The notes beneath the pieces were generated by a model. It saw only the letters and a list, made by a program, of their open reading frames with translations. It did no database searches and was not told where the DNA came from. DNA of 64,000 bases from positions 62,001-126,000 of the forward strand of contig NZ_QJRI01000173.1 in the NCBI RefSeq assembly GCF_003254565.1, read 5' to 3'. The DNA is from Flavobacterium nitrogenifigens (GTDB lineage Bacteria > Bacteroidota > Bacteroidia > Flavobacteriales > Flavobacteriaceae). The first letter of the stretch is position 1. Each line of letters opens with the position of its first letter. The position numbers and the translations under genes were made by a program. Shown here in pieces: positions 41,796-50,862 of this stretch.

Positions 41796-42007
41796 AATAA
41801 TTATGCGTTATTTTTGGTAATAATTATGCTTTTATAAAACATAATCATCAAAGTTCTTAAAAATATAAAAATAGATTCACAATTAGTCCTTAAAATTAAG
41901 TCATTGGTCGAAGTTTTAACCATTCTTTAACATCTTACTTATCAAAAAATATTCAATTTGCACTCTCAAAAATTAGGCGTTAAAATCAAGGTTTTAAAAA
42001 TATTTAT

Positions 42008-43012
42008 ATGGAAGAAAATACAACGACTTTAGACATTAGAGCGATAAATGAAAAAATTGAAAGAGAAAGTGCTTTTATAGACCTTCTTACAATGGAAATG
42101 AACAAAGTTATTGTGGGTCAGAAACATATGGTCGAGCGTCTATTGATCGGATTACTTGGACAAGGGCATATTTTATTGGAAGGAGTTCCTGGTCTGGCAA
42201 AAACTTTAGCCATCAATACGCTTTCTCAAGCGGTGCAAGGTTCTTTCAGCCGTATCCAGTTTACACCAGATTTATTGCCTGCCGATGTTATCGGAACCAT
42301 GATTTACAATATTAAAGCAAACGAGTTTTCAATTAAAAAAGGACCGATTTTCGCCAATTTCGTACTTGCCGATGAGATTAACCGTGCTCCTGCAAAAGTT
42401 CAGTCAGCACTTTTGGAGGCGATGCAGGAGAAACAAGTTACAATTGGTGACTCAACTTTCAAATTAGATCGTCCATTTTTAGTATTAGCAACACAAAACC
42501 CAGTTGAGCAAGAAGGTACTTACGCACTTCCTGAAGCGCAAGTTGACCGTTTTATGCTAAAAACTGTGATTGATTATCCAAAAATTGATGAAGAGCGCTT
42601 CGTAATTCGTCAAAACTTAAAAGGATCTTTCGAAAAAGTAAATCCTGTAGTTTCTGTTGATCAGATTTTACGTGCTCAGGAAGCGGTTCGTGAAGTTTAT
42701 ATGGATGAAAAAATCGAGAAATACATCTTAGATATTATTTTCGCTACACGTTACCCAGAAAAATACAAATTAGCCGATTTAAAACCGCTTATCAGTTTCG
42801 GAGCTTCTCCTCGTGGAAGTATCAACTTGGCTAATGCTGCAAAATGCTATGCTTTCATCAAACGTCGCGGTTATGTAATTCCAGAAGACGTTCGTGCAGT
42901 TGTTCACGATGTATTGCGCCACAGAGTTGGAATCACTTACGAAGCAGAAGCAGAAAACATTACTTCTGTAGACATTATCAACAAAATCGTTAACGAGATT
43001 GAAGTACCTTAA
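42008..43012 (+). CDS. MoxR family AAA+ ATPase
   Basis: This 334-residue MoxR-type ATPase has Walker A GVPGLAKT (about residues 59-66), Walker B ADEINRAPAKVQSALLEAM, sensor region ATQNPVEQEGTYALPEAQ and a C-terminal lid domain. MoxR proteins act as chaperone-like ATPases for VWA-domain partners. It is the first gene of the bat operon, in front of a DUF58 protein and the VWA proteins BatA and BatB, which are its expected partners. Confidence 0.95.
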   Translation: MEENTTTLDIRAINEKIERESAFIDLLTMEMNKVIVGQKHMVERLLIGLLGQGHILLEGVPGLAKTLAINTLSQAVQGSFSRIQFTPDLLPADVIGTMIYNIKANEFSIKKGPIFANFVLADEINRAPAKVQSALLEAMQEKQVTIGDSTFKLDRPFLVLATQNPVEQEGTYALPEAQVDRFMLKTVIDYPKIDEERFVIRQNLKGSFEKVNPVVSVDQILRAQEAVREVYMDEKIEKYILDIIFATRYPEKYKLADLKPLISFGASPRGSINLANAAKCYAFIKRRGYVIPEDVRAVVHDVLRHRVGITYEAEAENITSVDIINKIVNEIEVP

Positions 43013-43023
43013 AAAAAGTGCTC

Positions 43024-43144
43024 AGTGTTCAGATTTTTAGTATTCAGTTCCCTACTAATACTTTTAACTGAACACTAATAAAGACAGAAAGACCTGTTGG
43101 AATTTGGACTTGACTGATCACTTTCTAACTGATCACTGAACACT
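43024..43144. repeat. AT-rich inverted repeat between moxR and DUF58
   Basis: AGTGTTCAG (43024-43032) is repeated inverted as CTGAACACT at 43068-43076 and 43136-43144. TGATCACT occurs twice near the second copy. Such an array could form alternative hairpins within the operon mRNA. Confidence 0.6.
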
Positions 43145-43151
43145 AAAAAAA

Positions 43152-44015
43152 ATGGATACAAAAGAGCTTTTAAAAAAAGTACGGAAAATAGAAATCAAAA
43201 CGAAAAGACTGAGTAATCATATCTTTTCGGGAGAATACCACTCTTCATTTAAAGGACGAGGAATGACGTTTAGCGAGGTGCGTCAATACCAATACGGAGA
43301 TGATATTCGTAACATCGATTGGAATGTAACCGCACGCTACAACGAAGCTCACGTTAAAGTTTTTGAAGAAGAACGCGAATTAACCATGGTTTTAATGGTC
43401 GATATTTCGGGTTCGGAATCTTTTGGTTCTAAAAATCAATTTAAGAAAGACATCGTAACCGAAATTGCGGCAACGATGGCTTTTTCTGCTACACAGAATA
43501 ATGACAAAATTGGTTTAATCTTATTTTCTGATACAGTAGAATTATATATTCCGCCAAAAAAAGGACGTTCGCACGTACTTCGTATCATTCGCGAATTGAT
43601 TGAATTTGAACCAAAAAGCTACAAAACAGATATCGCTCAAGCTTTGAAGTTTTTATCTGGAACTCAAAAAAAGAAAGCCATCGTTTTTATGATCTCCGAT
43701 TTTATGTCTGACTCTTACGAGCATACTTTAAAAATTGCTTCTAAAAAACATGATATTATTGGAGTTCGTGTATATGACATGCGCGAAGAAAAAATTCCAA
43801 ATTTAGGAATGGTCTCTATGCTGGATTCTGAAACAGGAAAAATACAATTGGTTGATACTAGCTCTAAAGCAGTTCGAATGAATTATGAGAAGCACTATCA
43901 GGAGAAATTAAATTACTTTAAAGATACCTTCCGTAAATCTGGAGCAGGAATTGTAAATACCAGAGTAGACGAAAATTACGTTACTAAACTATTAGGCTAT
44001 TTTAAATCGAGGTAA
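43152..44015 (+). CDS. DUF58 domain protein of the bat operon
   Basis: This 287-residue protein has the DUF58 signature SSFKGRGMTFSEVRQYQYGD, DIRNIDWNVTAR, and a VWA-like fold from about residue 75 with MVLMVDISGSESFGS (complete DISGS metal-ion site). No transmembrane helix is visible. In Bacteroidota and other phyla it always accompanies MoxR; the complex is thought to handle proteins or stress responses in the envelope. This function is inferred from family association. Confidence 0.92.
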   Translation: MDTKELLKKVRKIEIKTKRLSNHIFSGEYHSSFKGRGMTFSEVRQYQYGDDIRNIDWNVTARYNEAHVKVFEEERELTMVLMVDISGSESFGSKNQFKKDIVTEIAATMAFSATQNNDKIGLILFSDTVELYIPPKKGRSHVLRIIRELIEFEPKSYKTDIAQALKFLSGTQKKKAIVFMISDFMSDSYEHTLKIASKKHDIIGVRVYDMREEKIPNLGMVSMLDSETGKIQLVDTSSKAVRMNYEKHYQEKLNYFKDTFRKSGAGIVNTRVDENYVTKLLGYFKSR

Positions 44016-44203
44016 AGATTTTTGATTTTTTATAAAATCTTGAAAGCAAAAGAAGAAGTGAATCAGTTAATATCAATTTCATTTCAAGTATTAAAACATC
44101 AAAAAATAATTCATAAAAATTAAAGATTACAATTTTAGAAAACTATTGACAATCCTTGGAAAAATCAAAAATCAAAAATCGTTAATCTTCAATCGTTAAT
44201 CAA

Positions 44204-45841
44204 ATGAAATTTAAACTTTATATATTTTTATTGCTTTTTTCTACTATGATTTTTGCTCAGCAGAAACAAGTGGAAACAAGTATTGATACTACCAAAAATA
44301 AAATTGGTGCCGAGTTCAAACTGACCTTGAAAACAGTTGTAACTTCAACAGCAAAAGTTGAATTTCCGAAACTTAAAAATATTGGCCCGTTAGAAGTTAT
44401 TCAATCGTATCCAATTGATACGGTTAAGAAAGATGCTACTAATTACGAACTTATAAAAAAATATGGTTTAACTCAGTTTGATTCTGGTCGTTATACAATT
44501 CCAAGTGTTAAGATTTTAATAGACAAAAAGCCTTTTTACAGCGATTCGATTAAAGTTGAAGTTGCCAATGTAAAAGTGGACACTTTACAGCAAAAAATGT
44601 ACGACATTAAAGATATTTCCACTGTTGACGAAGGAATCGGCAATTGGTGGATTTATGTTTTAATTGCTTTAGCTATTATCGGAATCGGAGCTTTTGTTTA
44701 TTGGTACGTTAAAAAGCGCCAGCTGAAAAAAATCGAAGAGGAAGTTTACAAAACACCTATCGAAAAAGCGACTAGTTTATTAAACAACTTAGAGCAAAAA
44801 GAACTGGTTCAAAAAGGTGAGATTAAAGAATACTATAGTGAACTAACTGATATTGCTCGTAACTACATTGAAGAAGCTATTCATATTCCAGCAATGGAAA
44901 GTACAACTTCTGAGTTAATTGCAGCAATTAGAACAGCATCGACTCAAAAGAAAATGACGCTGACACCAGAAACAGTTGAAAATCTGGAACGTGTTTTACG
45001 TCAGGCCGATTTAGTAAAATTTGCGAAATCAAAACCGCTTGATTTTGAAATTAAAGAAGATAAAAATAAGATTCAGAAAGTAATTTTAACACTTGATAAT
45101 GCTATCCCGACAGAAGTTCCTGAGGATATCGAAGATCAATTGTTAAACGAAGCGCAAAGACAAAAACAAATTCAGGCACAGCTTAAAAAACAGCGTAACG
45201 CAAGAATTGGCTATGCTGTTGCGACTATCATACTTTTATTGTTTGCCACAACAACTTTCTTTGTGGTTACCAAAGGGTTCAATTACGTAAAAGACAATAT
45301 AATTGGCCACCCTTCAAAAGAATTATTAGAAGGCGAATGGGTAAAAAGTGCTTACGGAAATCCAGCCGTTCTTATCGAAACTCCAAAGGTTTTAAAAAGA
45401 CTAGACGCACAAAAAGCACTTCCAAAAGAAGCGATGGCTCTTATCAAAGAAATGCAGCTTTTTACATATGGTAGCCTGATTGACAATTTCTATGTAACGG
45501 TTTCTACATCTAAATTTAAACAGCCAACCGATATTGACTTAAACAAAACGCTTGAAGGCACACTAAAAATCATTGAAGCTCAAGGCGGACAAAATATTAT
45601 TGTAAAACAAGAAGATTTTCAAACAAACGAAGGTATTCAGGGAATAAAAGGTTACGGAACAATGACTGTTTTGAATCCAGCAACCAAAACGAGTACAAAA
45701 GCATATTATGAATTACTGCTTTTCAAACAAGATCAAGGTTTACAGCAAATCATGATTCTGCACGAAGAAGGCGATACATATGCCAATGAAATCACGACCC
45801 GAATACTAAATTCTGTTGAACTTCAAAGAGCAAACAACTAA
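44204..45841 (+). CDS. BatD-like membrane protein with extended C-terminus, bat operon
   Basis: This 545-residue protein has a signal peptide (MKFKLYIFLLLFSTMIFAQ), an N-terminal BatD-like immunoglobulin-type domain (about 20-125), a transmembrane helix (about 147-169, WWIYVLIALAIIGIGAF), a cytosolic helical region and a second transmembrane helix (about 336-360), and a C-terminal soluble domain of unknown type. The stop codon overlaps batA's start by 1 bp (TAATG), so translation is coupled. It is neither the standard BatD nor a normal DUF4381 protein, and I do not assign a single name. Confidence 0.8.
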   Translation: MKFKLYIFLLLFSTMIFAQQKQVETSIDTTKNKIGAEFKLTLKTVVTSTAKVEFPKLKNIGPLEVIQSYPIDTVKKDATNYELIKKYGLTQFDSGRYTIPSVKILIDKKPFYSDSIKVEVANVKVDTLQQKMYDIKDISTVDEGIGNWWIYVLIALAIIGIGAFVYWYVKKRQLKKIEEEVYKTPIEKATSLLNNLEQKELVQKGEIKEYYSELTDIARNYIEEAIHIPAMESTTSELIAAIRTASTQKKMTLTPETVENLERVLRQADLVKFAKSKPLDFEIKEDKNKIQKVILTLDNAIPTEVPEDIEDQLLNEAQRQKQIQAQLKKQRNARIGYAVATIILLLFATTTFFVVTKGFNYVKDNIIGHPSKELLEGEWVKSAYGNPAVLIETPKVLKRLDAQKALPKEAMALIKEMQLFTYGSLIDNFYVTVSTSKFKQPTDIDLNKTLEGTLKIIEAQGGQNIIVKQEDFQTNEGIQGIKGYGTMTVLNPATKTSTKAYYELLLFKQDQGLQQIMILHEEGDTYANEITTRILNSVELQRANN

Positions 45842-46842
45842 TGAGCAAGATCACTTTTTTAAATCCAGAATTTCTTTGGTTGTTTCTATTAATTCCGATT
45901 GCAATAATCTGGTTTTTCTGGAAACGCAACCAGCAATCGGCTACCTTAAAAATGAGTTCGACTGCAGGATTTCAAAACAGCGAATCGTTTTGGACAAAAT
46001 TCAAACCTGCTTTATACGTTTTCAGAATTCTTGCTTTATGTTCTTTGATTATAGCTTTGGCTCGACCAAGAACGGTAGACATTAGTAACCAGACTAAAAC
46101 AACAAAAGGAATTGATATTGTAATGGCAATTGACGTTTCTGGATCTATGTTGGCAAAAGATTTAAAGCCAAACCGTATGGAAGCTTTAAAAAGAGTGGCT
46201 GCAGATTTTGTTGGAGAAAGACCAAACGACAGAATTGGTTTGGTTTTATACGCTTCTGAAGCTTATACTAAAACTCCAGTTACCAGTGATAAAGCCATTA
46301 TTCTTGAAGCCATAAAAGGAATTAAATATGATACTGTTTTACAAGATGGAACTGGAATCGGAATGGGATTGGCAACCGCTGTTAACCGTCTAAAAGACAG
46401 TAAAGCAAAAAGCCGTGTTATCATTCTGCTTACTGATGGTGTAAACAATGCTGGATTTATCGAACCTGAAACTGCAGCTGACATTGCAAAACAATACGGT
46501 ATAAAAGTATATACAATCGGTCTTGGTACAAACGGAATGGCAGAATCACCATATGCTTACGCGCCAAACGGAGGTTTCTTGTTTAAAATGCAGAAAGTTG
46601 AAATCGACGAAAGATTGATGAAGAGTATTGCCCGTAAAACAGACGGAACTTATTTTAGAGCTACCAGCAACGATAAATTAGCAGAAATATACAACTCAAT
46701 CAATAAATTGGAAACCACAGAAATTCAAGAATTGAAGTTCTATGATTATGATGAAAAGTACAGGTTTTTTGTTTTATTTGCTGGCTTTTTATTATTGCTT
46801 GAAGTTGGATTAAGAAATACAGTTTATAGAAGCTTCATTTGA
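45841..46842 (+). CDS. batA: VWA domain membrane protein BatA
   Basis: This 333-residue protein has N-terminal transmembrane helices (LWLFLLIPIAIIWFFW, ALYVFRILALCSLIIALA), a VWA domain with complete MIDAS residues (MAIDVSGSMLAKD, then TDGVNN) and a C-terminal helix (FFVLFAGFLLLLEVGL). The VWA domain faces the periplasm. Bat proteins of Bacteroides and Leptospira are linked to oxygen tolerance, although that link has been disputed. It overlaps the preceding gene by 1 bp and precedes batB. Confidence 0.93.
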   Translation: MSKITFLNPEFLWLFLLIPIAIIWFFWKRNQQSATLKMSSTAGFQNSESFWTKFKPALYVFRILALCSLIIALARPRTVDISNQTKTTKGIDIVMAIDVSGSMLAKDLKPNRMEALKRVAADFVGERPNDRIGLVLYASEAYTKTPVTSDKAIILEAIKGIKYDTVLQDGTGIGMGLATAVNRLKDSKAKSRVIILLTDGVNNAGFIEPETAADIAKQYGIKVYTIGLGTNGMAESPYAYAPNGGFLFKMQKVEIDERLMKSIARKTDGTYFRATSNDKLAEIYNSINKLETTEIQELKFYDYDEKYRFFVLFAGFLLLLEVGLRNTVYRSFI

Positions 46843-46860
46843 TTTTTTCAAAATCAAAAA

Positions 46861-46975
46861 ATTCCAAAAATGAAATTCCAAATAACAAATTGGAATTTGA
46901 AATTTTTAGAATTGGAGTTTAAAACAAGTTTGGAATTTGGAATTTATCTCAACAGTAATTTGAGATTGGAATTTT
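46861..46975. repeat. Family F inverted repeats between batA and batB
   Basis: Several copies of AATTCCAAAT and ATTTGGAATT in both orientations occupy the batA-batB gap. Related palindromes serve as terminators elsewhere in the window, but here they sit inside an operon. Confidence 0.7.
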
Positions 46976-46985
46976 AAAAATATTT

Positions 46986-48020
46986 ATGGAATTAGACGAA
47001 AAAAAATATTTATATCTCTTATTACTCATCCCGATTGTGGTATGTATTTTCCTTTTCAATATGTATTGGAAAAGAAGAACACAACGTGAATTTGGTGATT
47101 TAGAAATGGTAAAAAGATTGAGTCCGGAGAAATCGGTTTTTAAACCTGTTTTAAAAATTGTAGTCATTCTTCTAGCTCTTACCTGTTTGATTATTGGTTT
47201 GGTAAATCCGAAGATTGGAACCAAAATGGAAACCGTAAAACGAGAAGGTATTGATATTGTTTTTGCTGTCGACGTTTCTAAAAGTATGTTGGCAGAAGAC
47301 GTTGTTCCAAGCCGTTTGGATAAAAGCAAACAGTTGGTTTCGCAGATCATCAACAATTTAGGAAGCGATAGAATCGGAATCGTGGCCTATGCAGGAAGCG
47401 CTTTCCCTGTTTTGCCAATCACATCAGATTACAGCGTTGCTAAAATGTTCCTGCAAAGCATGAGCCCAGGAATGGTTTCGTCTCAAGGAACATCTTTGGA
47501 CGAAGCGATTAAATTGTCTTCGACTTATTTTGATGAAAAAAGCAAAACCAGCAAATTATTAATTCTAATTTCTGATGGAGAAGATCATTCTGAAGGTGCG
47601 ACTGCTGCGGCAGAAGAAGCCAATAAATTGGGAATGAAAATCATTACAATTGGTGTTGGTACAGAACGAGGAGGAACAATTCCGTTAAAAGAAAATGGTG
47701 TTGTAAGAGGCTATCAAAAAGATCAGAACGGAGAAACAGTAATCACCAAATTAAATCAAGAAGGTTTAAAAACAATTGCAAAAGCAACAAAAGGTGGTTA
47801 TGTTTACGGCGGAAGCACAAAAGAAGTTTTAGAATATGTAAAAAATGCTTTAAACAATATTCAGAAAACAGAATTTGAAGCTACGCAAATGGCCGAGTTT
47901 CAATCGCAGTTTCAATGGTTCATCGGATTTGCATTTTTATTGCTTTTCCTAGACATTTTCTTATTAGAAAGAAAAACAAGCTGGATCAAAGAGTTGGATT
48001 TATTTAATGAAAAGAAATAA
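46986..48020 (+). CDS. batB: VWA domain membrane protein BatB
   Basis: This 344-residue protein is organised like BatA: N-terminal helices (YLLLLIPIVVCIFLFNMYW, VLKIVVILLALTCLIIGLV), a VWA domain with the MIDAS motif FAVDVSKSMLAED and ISDGEDHSEG, and a C-terminal hydrophobic helix (QFQWFIGFAFLLLFLDIFLL). It and BatA probably interact in the inner membrane. The Ser-Lys-Ser in the MIDAS keeps the D-x-S-x-S pattern. Confidence 0.93.
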   Translation: MELDEKKYLYLLLLIPIVVCIFLFNMYWKRRTQREFGDLEMVKRLSPEKSVFKPVLKIVVILLALTCLIIGLVNPKIGTKMETVKREGIDIVFAVDVSKSMLAEDVVPSRLDKSKQLVSQIINNLGSDRIGIVAYAGSAFPVLPITSDYSVAKMFLQSMSPGMVSSQGTSLDEAIKLSSTYFDEKSKTSKLLILISDGEDHSEGATAAAEEANKLGMKIITIGVGTERGGTIPLKENGVVRGYQKDQNGETVITKLNQEGLKTIAKATKGGYVYGGSTKEVLEYVKNALNNIQKTEFEATQMAEFQSQFQWFIGFAFLLLFLDIFLLERKTSWIKELDLFNEKK

Positions 48021-48028
48021 AAAAGTCA

Positions 48029-48156
48029 GCCACTAATTACTCGAATTTACACGAAAGACAATTATTTAATTTGTGAAATTCAAAAATAATGATAAAAAAA
48101 AATTAGTGCCAATTTGTGACCCGAACGATAGTGAACAGGCGAAGCAAATTCGTGGC
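48029..48156. repeat. Family H repeat with a 27-bp micro-insert, between batB and batC
   Basis: Partial inverted segments are GCCACTAATTACTCGAATTT on the left and AATTAGTGCCAATTTGTG plus AAATTCGTGGC on the right. The right arm is split by 27 bp at 48119-48145. The insert differs at only four positions from the one in the family B element at 3855-3881. Confidence 0.8.
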
Positions 48157-48175
48157 GAAAAAAAATAAAACTAGA

Positions 48176-48937
48176 ATGAAAAATTTACTCCTTTATATTT
48201 TACTAACCGTTTCTTTTGCAGTTGCTGCACAAGAAAAAGACAAATCATTGCCTGTTGGGAATGAAGAATATAAGCAGAATAAATTTACTGATGCTGAGGC
48301 AAACTATAGAATTTCGGAATCAAAATTTCCTAAAAAATCTGCAGCGGCCTATAACTTAGGAAATACCATTTATAGACAAAATCAAGTTTCGGAAGCTAAA
48401 TTTGCTTACGCGAAAGCGATAAAAAATGCCAAAACGAGACCTGAAAAACACAAGGCTTATCATAATCTTGGAAACACTTTCATGAAAGAGAAAGATTATA
48501 CGCAGGCAGTTGAAGCGTACAAGCAAGCACTTCGTAACGATCCAACAGATGAAGAAACGCGTTACAACTATGCTTATGCCAAACAAAAGCTAAAAGAAAA
48601 TCCTCCTAAAAACGATCAGAAAGATAAAAATAAGGACAAAGACAAGGATAAGGATAAAAACAAAGATAAAGACAAGGACAAAAATAAAGATAAGGACAAG
48701 GATAAAAAAGACGATAAAGGCGATCAAGACAAAGACAAAAAAGATGGCCAAAATGATCCTAAAAAAGACGATAAATCAGACAATCAAGGCCAGCCAAAAC
48801 CACAGCCTGGAGGAATATCAAAAGAACGTGTTCAGAATTTATTAGATGCTGTTAATAATGAAGAAAAGAAAATTCAGGACAAAGTAAACGCTCAAAAAGT
48901 AAAAGGTAGTCCTAAGAAAACAGAAAAAGACTGGTAA
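48176..48937 (+). CDS. batC: TPR protein BatC
   Basis: From the ATG at 48176 the protein has 253 residues: signal peptide (MKNLLLYILLTVSFAVAAQ), three TPR units (AAAYNLGNTIYRQNQVSEA, KAYHNLGNTFMKEKDYTQA, EETRYNYAYAKQKLKEN), then about 60 residues of almost only Lys and Asp, and a C-terminal segment (ERVQNLLDAVNNEEKK). The charged region may be a flexible linker or a cell-wall- or polyanion-binding segment. The longer ORF start at 48116 falls inside the repeat and is rejected. Confidence 0.9.
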   Translation: MKNLLLYILLTVSFAVAAQEKDKSLPVGNEEYKQNKFTDAEANYRISESKFPKKSAAAYNLGNTIYRQNQVSEAKFAYAKAIKNAKTRPEKHKAYHNLGNTFMKEKDYTQAVEAYKQALRNDPTDEETRYNYAYAKQKLKENPPKNDQKDKNKDKDKDKDKNKDKDKDKNKDKDKDKKDDKGDQDKDKKDGQNDPKKDDKSDNQGQPKPQPGGISKERVQNLLDAVNNEEKKIQDKVNAQKVKGSPKKTEKDW

Positions 48938-48950
48938 AATAAGTTGAATC

Positions 48951-48997
48951 GTTTAATCGTTTATTTGTTAGTACACAAAACGGTTAAACGATTAAAC
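48951..48997. repeat. Hairpin between batC and batD
   Basis: GTTTAATCGTTTA (48951-48963) pairs perfectly with TAAACGATTAAAC (48985-48997). There is no T tract after it, so it is not a clear terminator. Confidence 0.7.
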
Positions 48998-49026
48998 AGT
49001 TAAACAAACAACGACTAAAACAAGTA

Positions 49027-50772
49027 ATGAAAAGATATTTAATTCTATTTCTAATCACTTTTCAAGGACTTATGGCTCAAGTACAATTTGAAGCCAGAGT
49101 CAGCAAAAACTCGCTTGGAATAAATGAAAGACTCCGCATAGACTTCATCATGAATGTGGACGGAGATAATTTCGAGCAACCTTCTTTCGATGGATTTAAA
49201 ATGGTTGCGGGACCAAGCCAACAGATTAGCCAGTCTTGGATAAATGGTCGTAGCTCTTTTCAAAAAATATATTCTTATATCATACAGCCTGAGCGAAAAG
49301 GATCCATTACAATCAAACAGGCGGCAATAGAATTTAATGGCCAGGTTTACAAAACCAATCCGATAAAAGTTACAGTAACCAATGCAGTTGCTCAAGAAAG
49401 AGATCCAAATGACAGACCTCAAGGATCTGGAAATGAATTATTGGAACTTGTTGCAGAAATCTCAAAAACAAATCCGTACTTAAACGAACCAATCACAGTC
49501 GTTTATAAATTGTATTTTAATAATATTGGTGTTAATGGTTTTAAAGAATTAGCAAAACCTAAATACAATGATTTCTGGAATCAGAATATTGATGTAAAAC
49601 AACTTTCTGTACAACAAGGATCTTATCAAGGTCAACAGGCTTACTATGTAATCTTAAAAAAGACGATTTTATACCCTCAGAAATCAGGAAGACTTACTAT
49701 TGATCCTCTTTCATTAGATATTGAAATAGAAATGGCTTCTAATCGTCGTGATATGTTTGGTCAAATGATTACGACACAAGGTAATAAAATAGTTACTGCT
49801 GGAGCTAAAGCAATCAATGTAAGACCGCTTCCTGAAAGCACTCAACCAGAAGGATTTACAGGCGCAGTTGGAAAATTAAATTTTACAGTTACTCCATCAA
49901 AAACAACGCTTAAAAATGGCGAAGGGCTTGATTTAATTGTAAGTGCACAAGGAACTGGAAACATGAAATTATTCACGCTTCCTAAACCAGTTGTTCCAAA
50001 TGCATTAGAAATGTATGATCCTGTTCATGATGAGAGTGTAACAACTTCTCTAACAGGTATGTCTGGAAGAATTACAGATAAGTATACGATTGTTCCTCAA
50101 TACAGAGGAAAATATGCCATTAAACCAATGCAGTTTTCGTATTTTGATTTGAGTAGCGGAACTTATAAAACGATCACTTCAAAAGAAATTATGATTGATG
50201 TTTTAGACGGGCCAACACCTGCTGAGGCAAATACAGGAGCAGCTTCTAAAAATATTGTGGCCAAAGCAGATCAATTCAAAAATATTAAATCTAAAACAGC
50301 ATTAATTCCAGTTGAGAAAAAAGATTTTTACGATTCAAGTCTTTATTTAGGATTATTGTTTGCTCCATTCATCATTATTCCGATCATCATTTTAGCTAGA
50401 AAGAAAAAAGAAGCTATGGATAGTGATGTTACTGGAAATAGAATTAGAATGAACAATAAACTGGCTAAGAAATATTTATCGCAAGCGAAGAAACATCTTA
50501 ACAACAAAGAGCCTTTCTATATCGCATTAGAAAAAGCAATGCATAATTTCTTGAAAGCTAAACTGCATATTGAAACTTCAGAAATGAGCAAAGACAATAT
50601 TAGAGAATTGCTATTGTCTAGAAATGCAAATGCAGAAACGGTTCAGAATTTTATTGCTTTGACCGAAAACTGTGAGTTTGCACGTTATGCACCAGCATCA
50701 AGCGCTTCAATTCAGCAGGATTATGATAAAGCTGTTTTGATTATTTCTGAATTAGAAAAACAGATTGTTTAA
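49027..50772 (+). CDS. batD: BatD protein
   Basis: This 581-residue protein begins with a signal peptide (MKRYLILFLITFQGLMAQ) and contains tandem BatD immunoglobulin-like domains (QFEARVSKNSLGINERLRIDF and ISKTNPYLNEPITVVYKLYF). A transmembrane helix (YLGLLFAPFIIIPIIIL, about residues 441-457) separates them from a cytosolic helical tail. It is the standard full-length BatD. It is likely to carry the periplasmic interface of the Bat complex. Confidence 0.92.
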   Translation: MKRYLILFLITFQGLMAQVQFEARVSKNSLGINERLRIDFIMNVDGDNFEQPSFDGFKMVAGPSQQISQSWINGRSSFQKIYSYIIQPERKGSITIKQAAIEFNGQVYKTNPIKVTVTNAVAQERDPNDRPQGSGNELLELVAEISKTNPYLNEPITVVYKLYFNNIGVNGFKELAKPKYNDFWNQNIDVKQLSVQQGSYQGQQAYYVILKKTILYPQKSGRLTIDPLSLDIEIEMASNRRDMFGQMITTQGNKIVTAGAKAINVRPLPESTQPEGFTGAVGKLNFTVTPSKTTLKNGEGLDLIVSAQGTGNMKLFTLPKPVVPNALEMYDPVHDESVTTSLTGMSGRITDKYTIVPQYRGKYAIKPMQFSYFDLSSGTYKTITSKEIMIDVLDGPTPAEANTGAASKNIVAKADQFKNIKSKTALIPVEKKDFYDSSLYLGLLFAPFIIIPIIILARKKKEAMDSDVTGNRIRMNNKLAKKYLSQAKKHLNNKEPFYIALEKAMHNFLKAKLHIETSEMSKDNIRELLLSRNANAETVQNFIALTENCEFARYAPASSASIQQDYDKAVLIISELEKQIV

Positions 50773-50780
50773 TTTTTTTT

Positions 50781-50840
50781 TACCGCAAAGTTCTCTAAGA
50801 AAATTGATTTAGATTGCGTCGATTTTAAGTTCGCAAAGTT
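50781..50840. repeat. Degenerate family A repeat between batD and batE
   Basis: ACCGCAAAGTT at 50782-50792 and TTCGCAAAGTT at 50830-50840 match internal parts of the family A elements, but here they are direct rather than inverted. Confidence 0.55.
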
Positions 50841-50862
50841 GAAAATCTTATTAAAAAAGAAA

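Noticed and set aside
46949..47356. 135-residue ORF on the minus strand within batB
   Set aside because: It lies antisense to a clearly coding VWA gene and has no promoter or similarity.
48116..48175. Upstream extension of the batC reading frame
   Set aside because: It runs through the family H repeat and its micro-insert; the ATG at 48176 begins directly at a proper signal peptide.
48600..48780. Repetitive DNA within batC that resembles a tandem repeat or instability locus
   Set aside because: It encodes the Lys/Asp-rich linker with varied synonymous codons (AAA/AAG, GAT/GAC), so it is selected at protein level rather than a DNA satellite.
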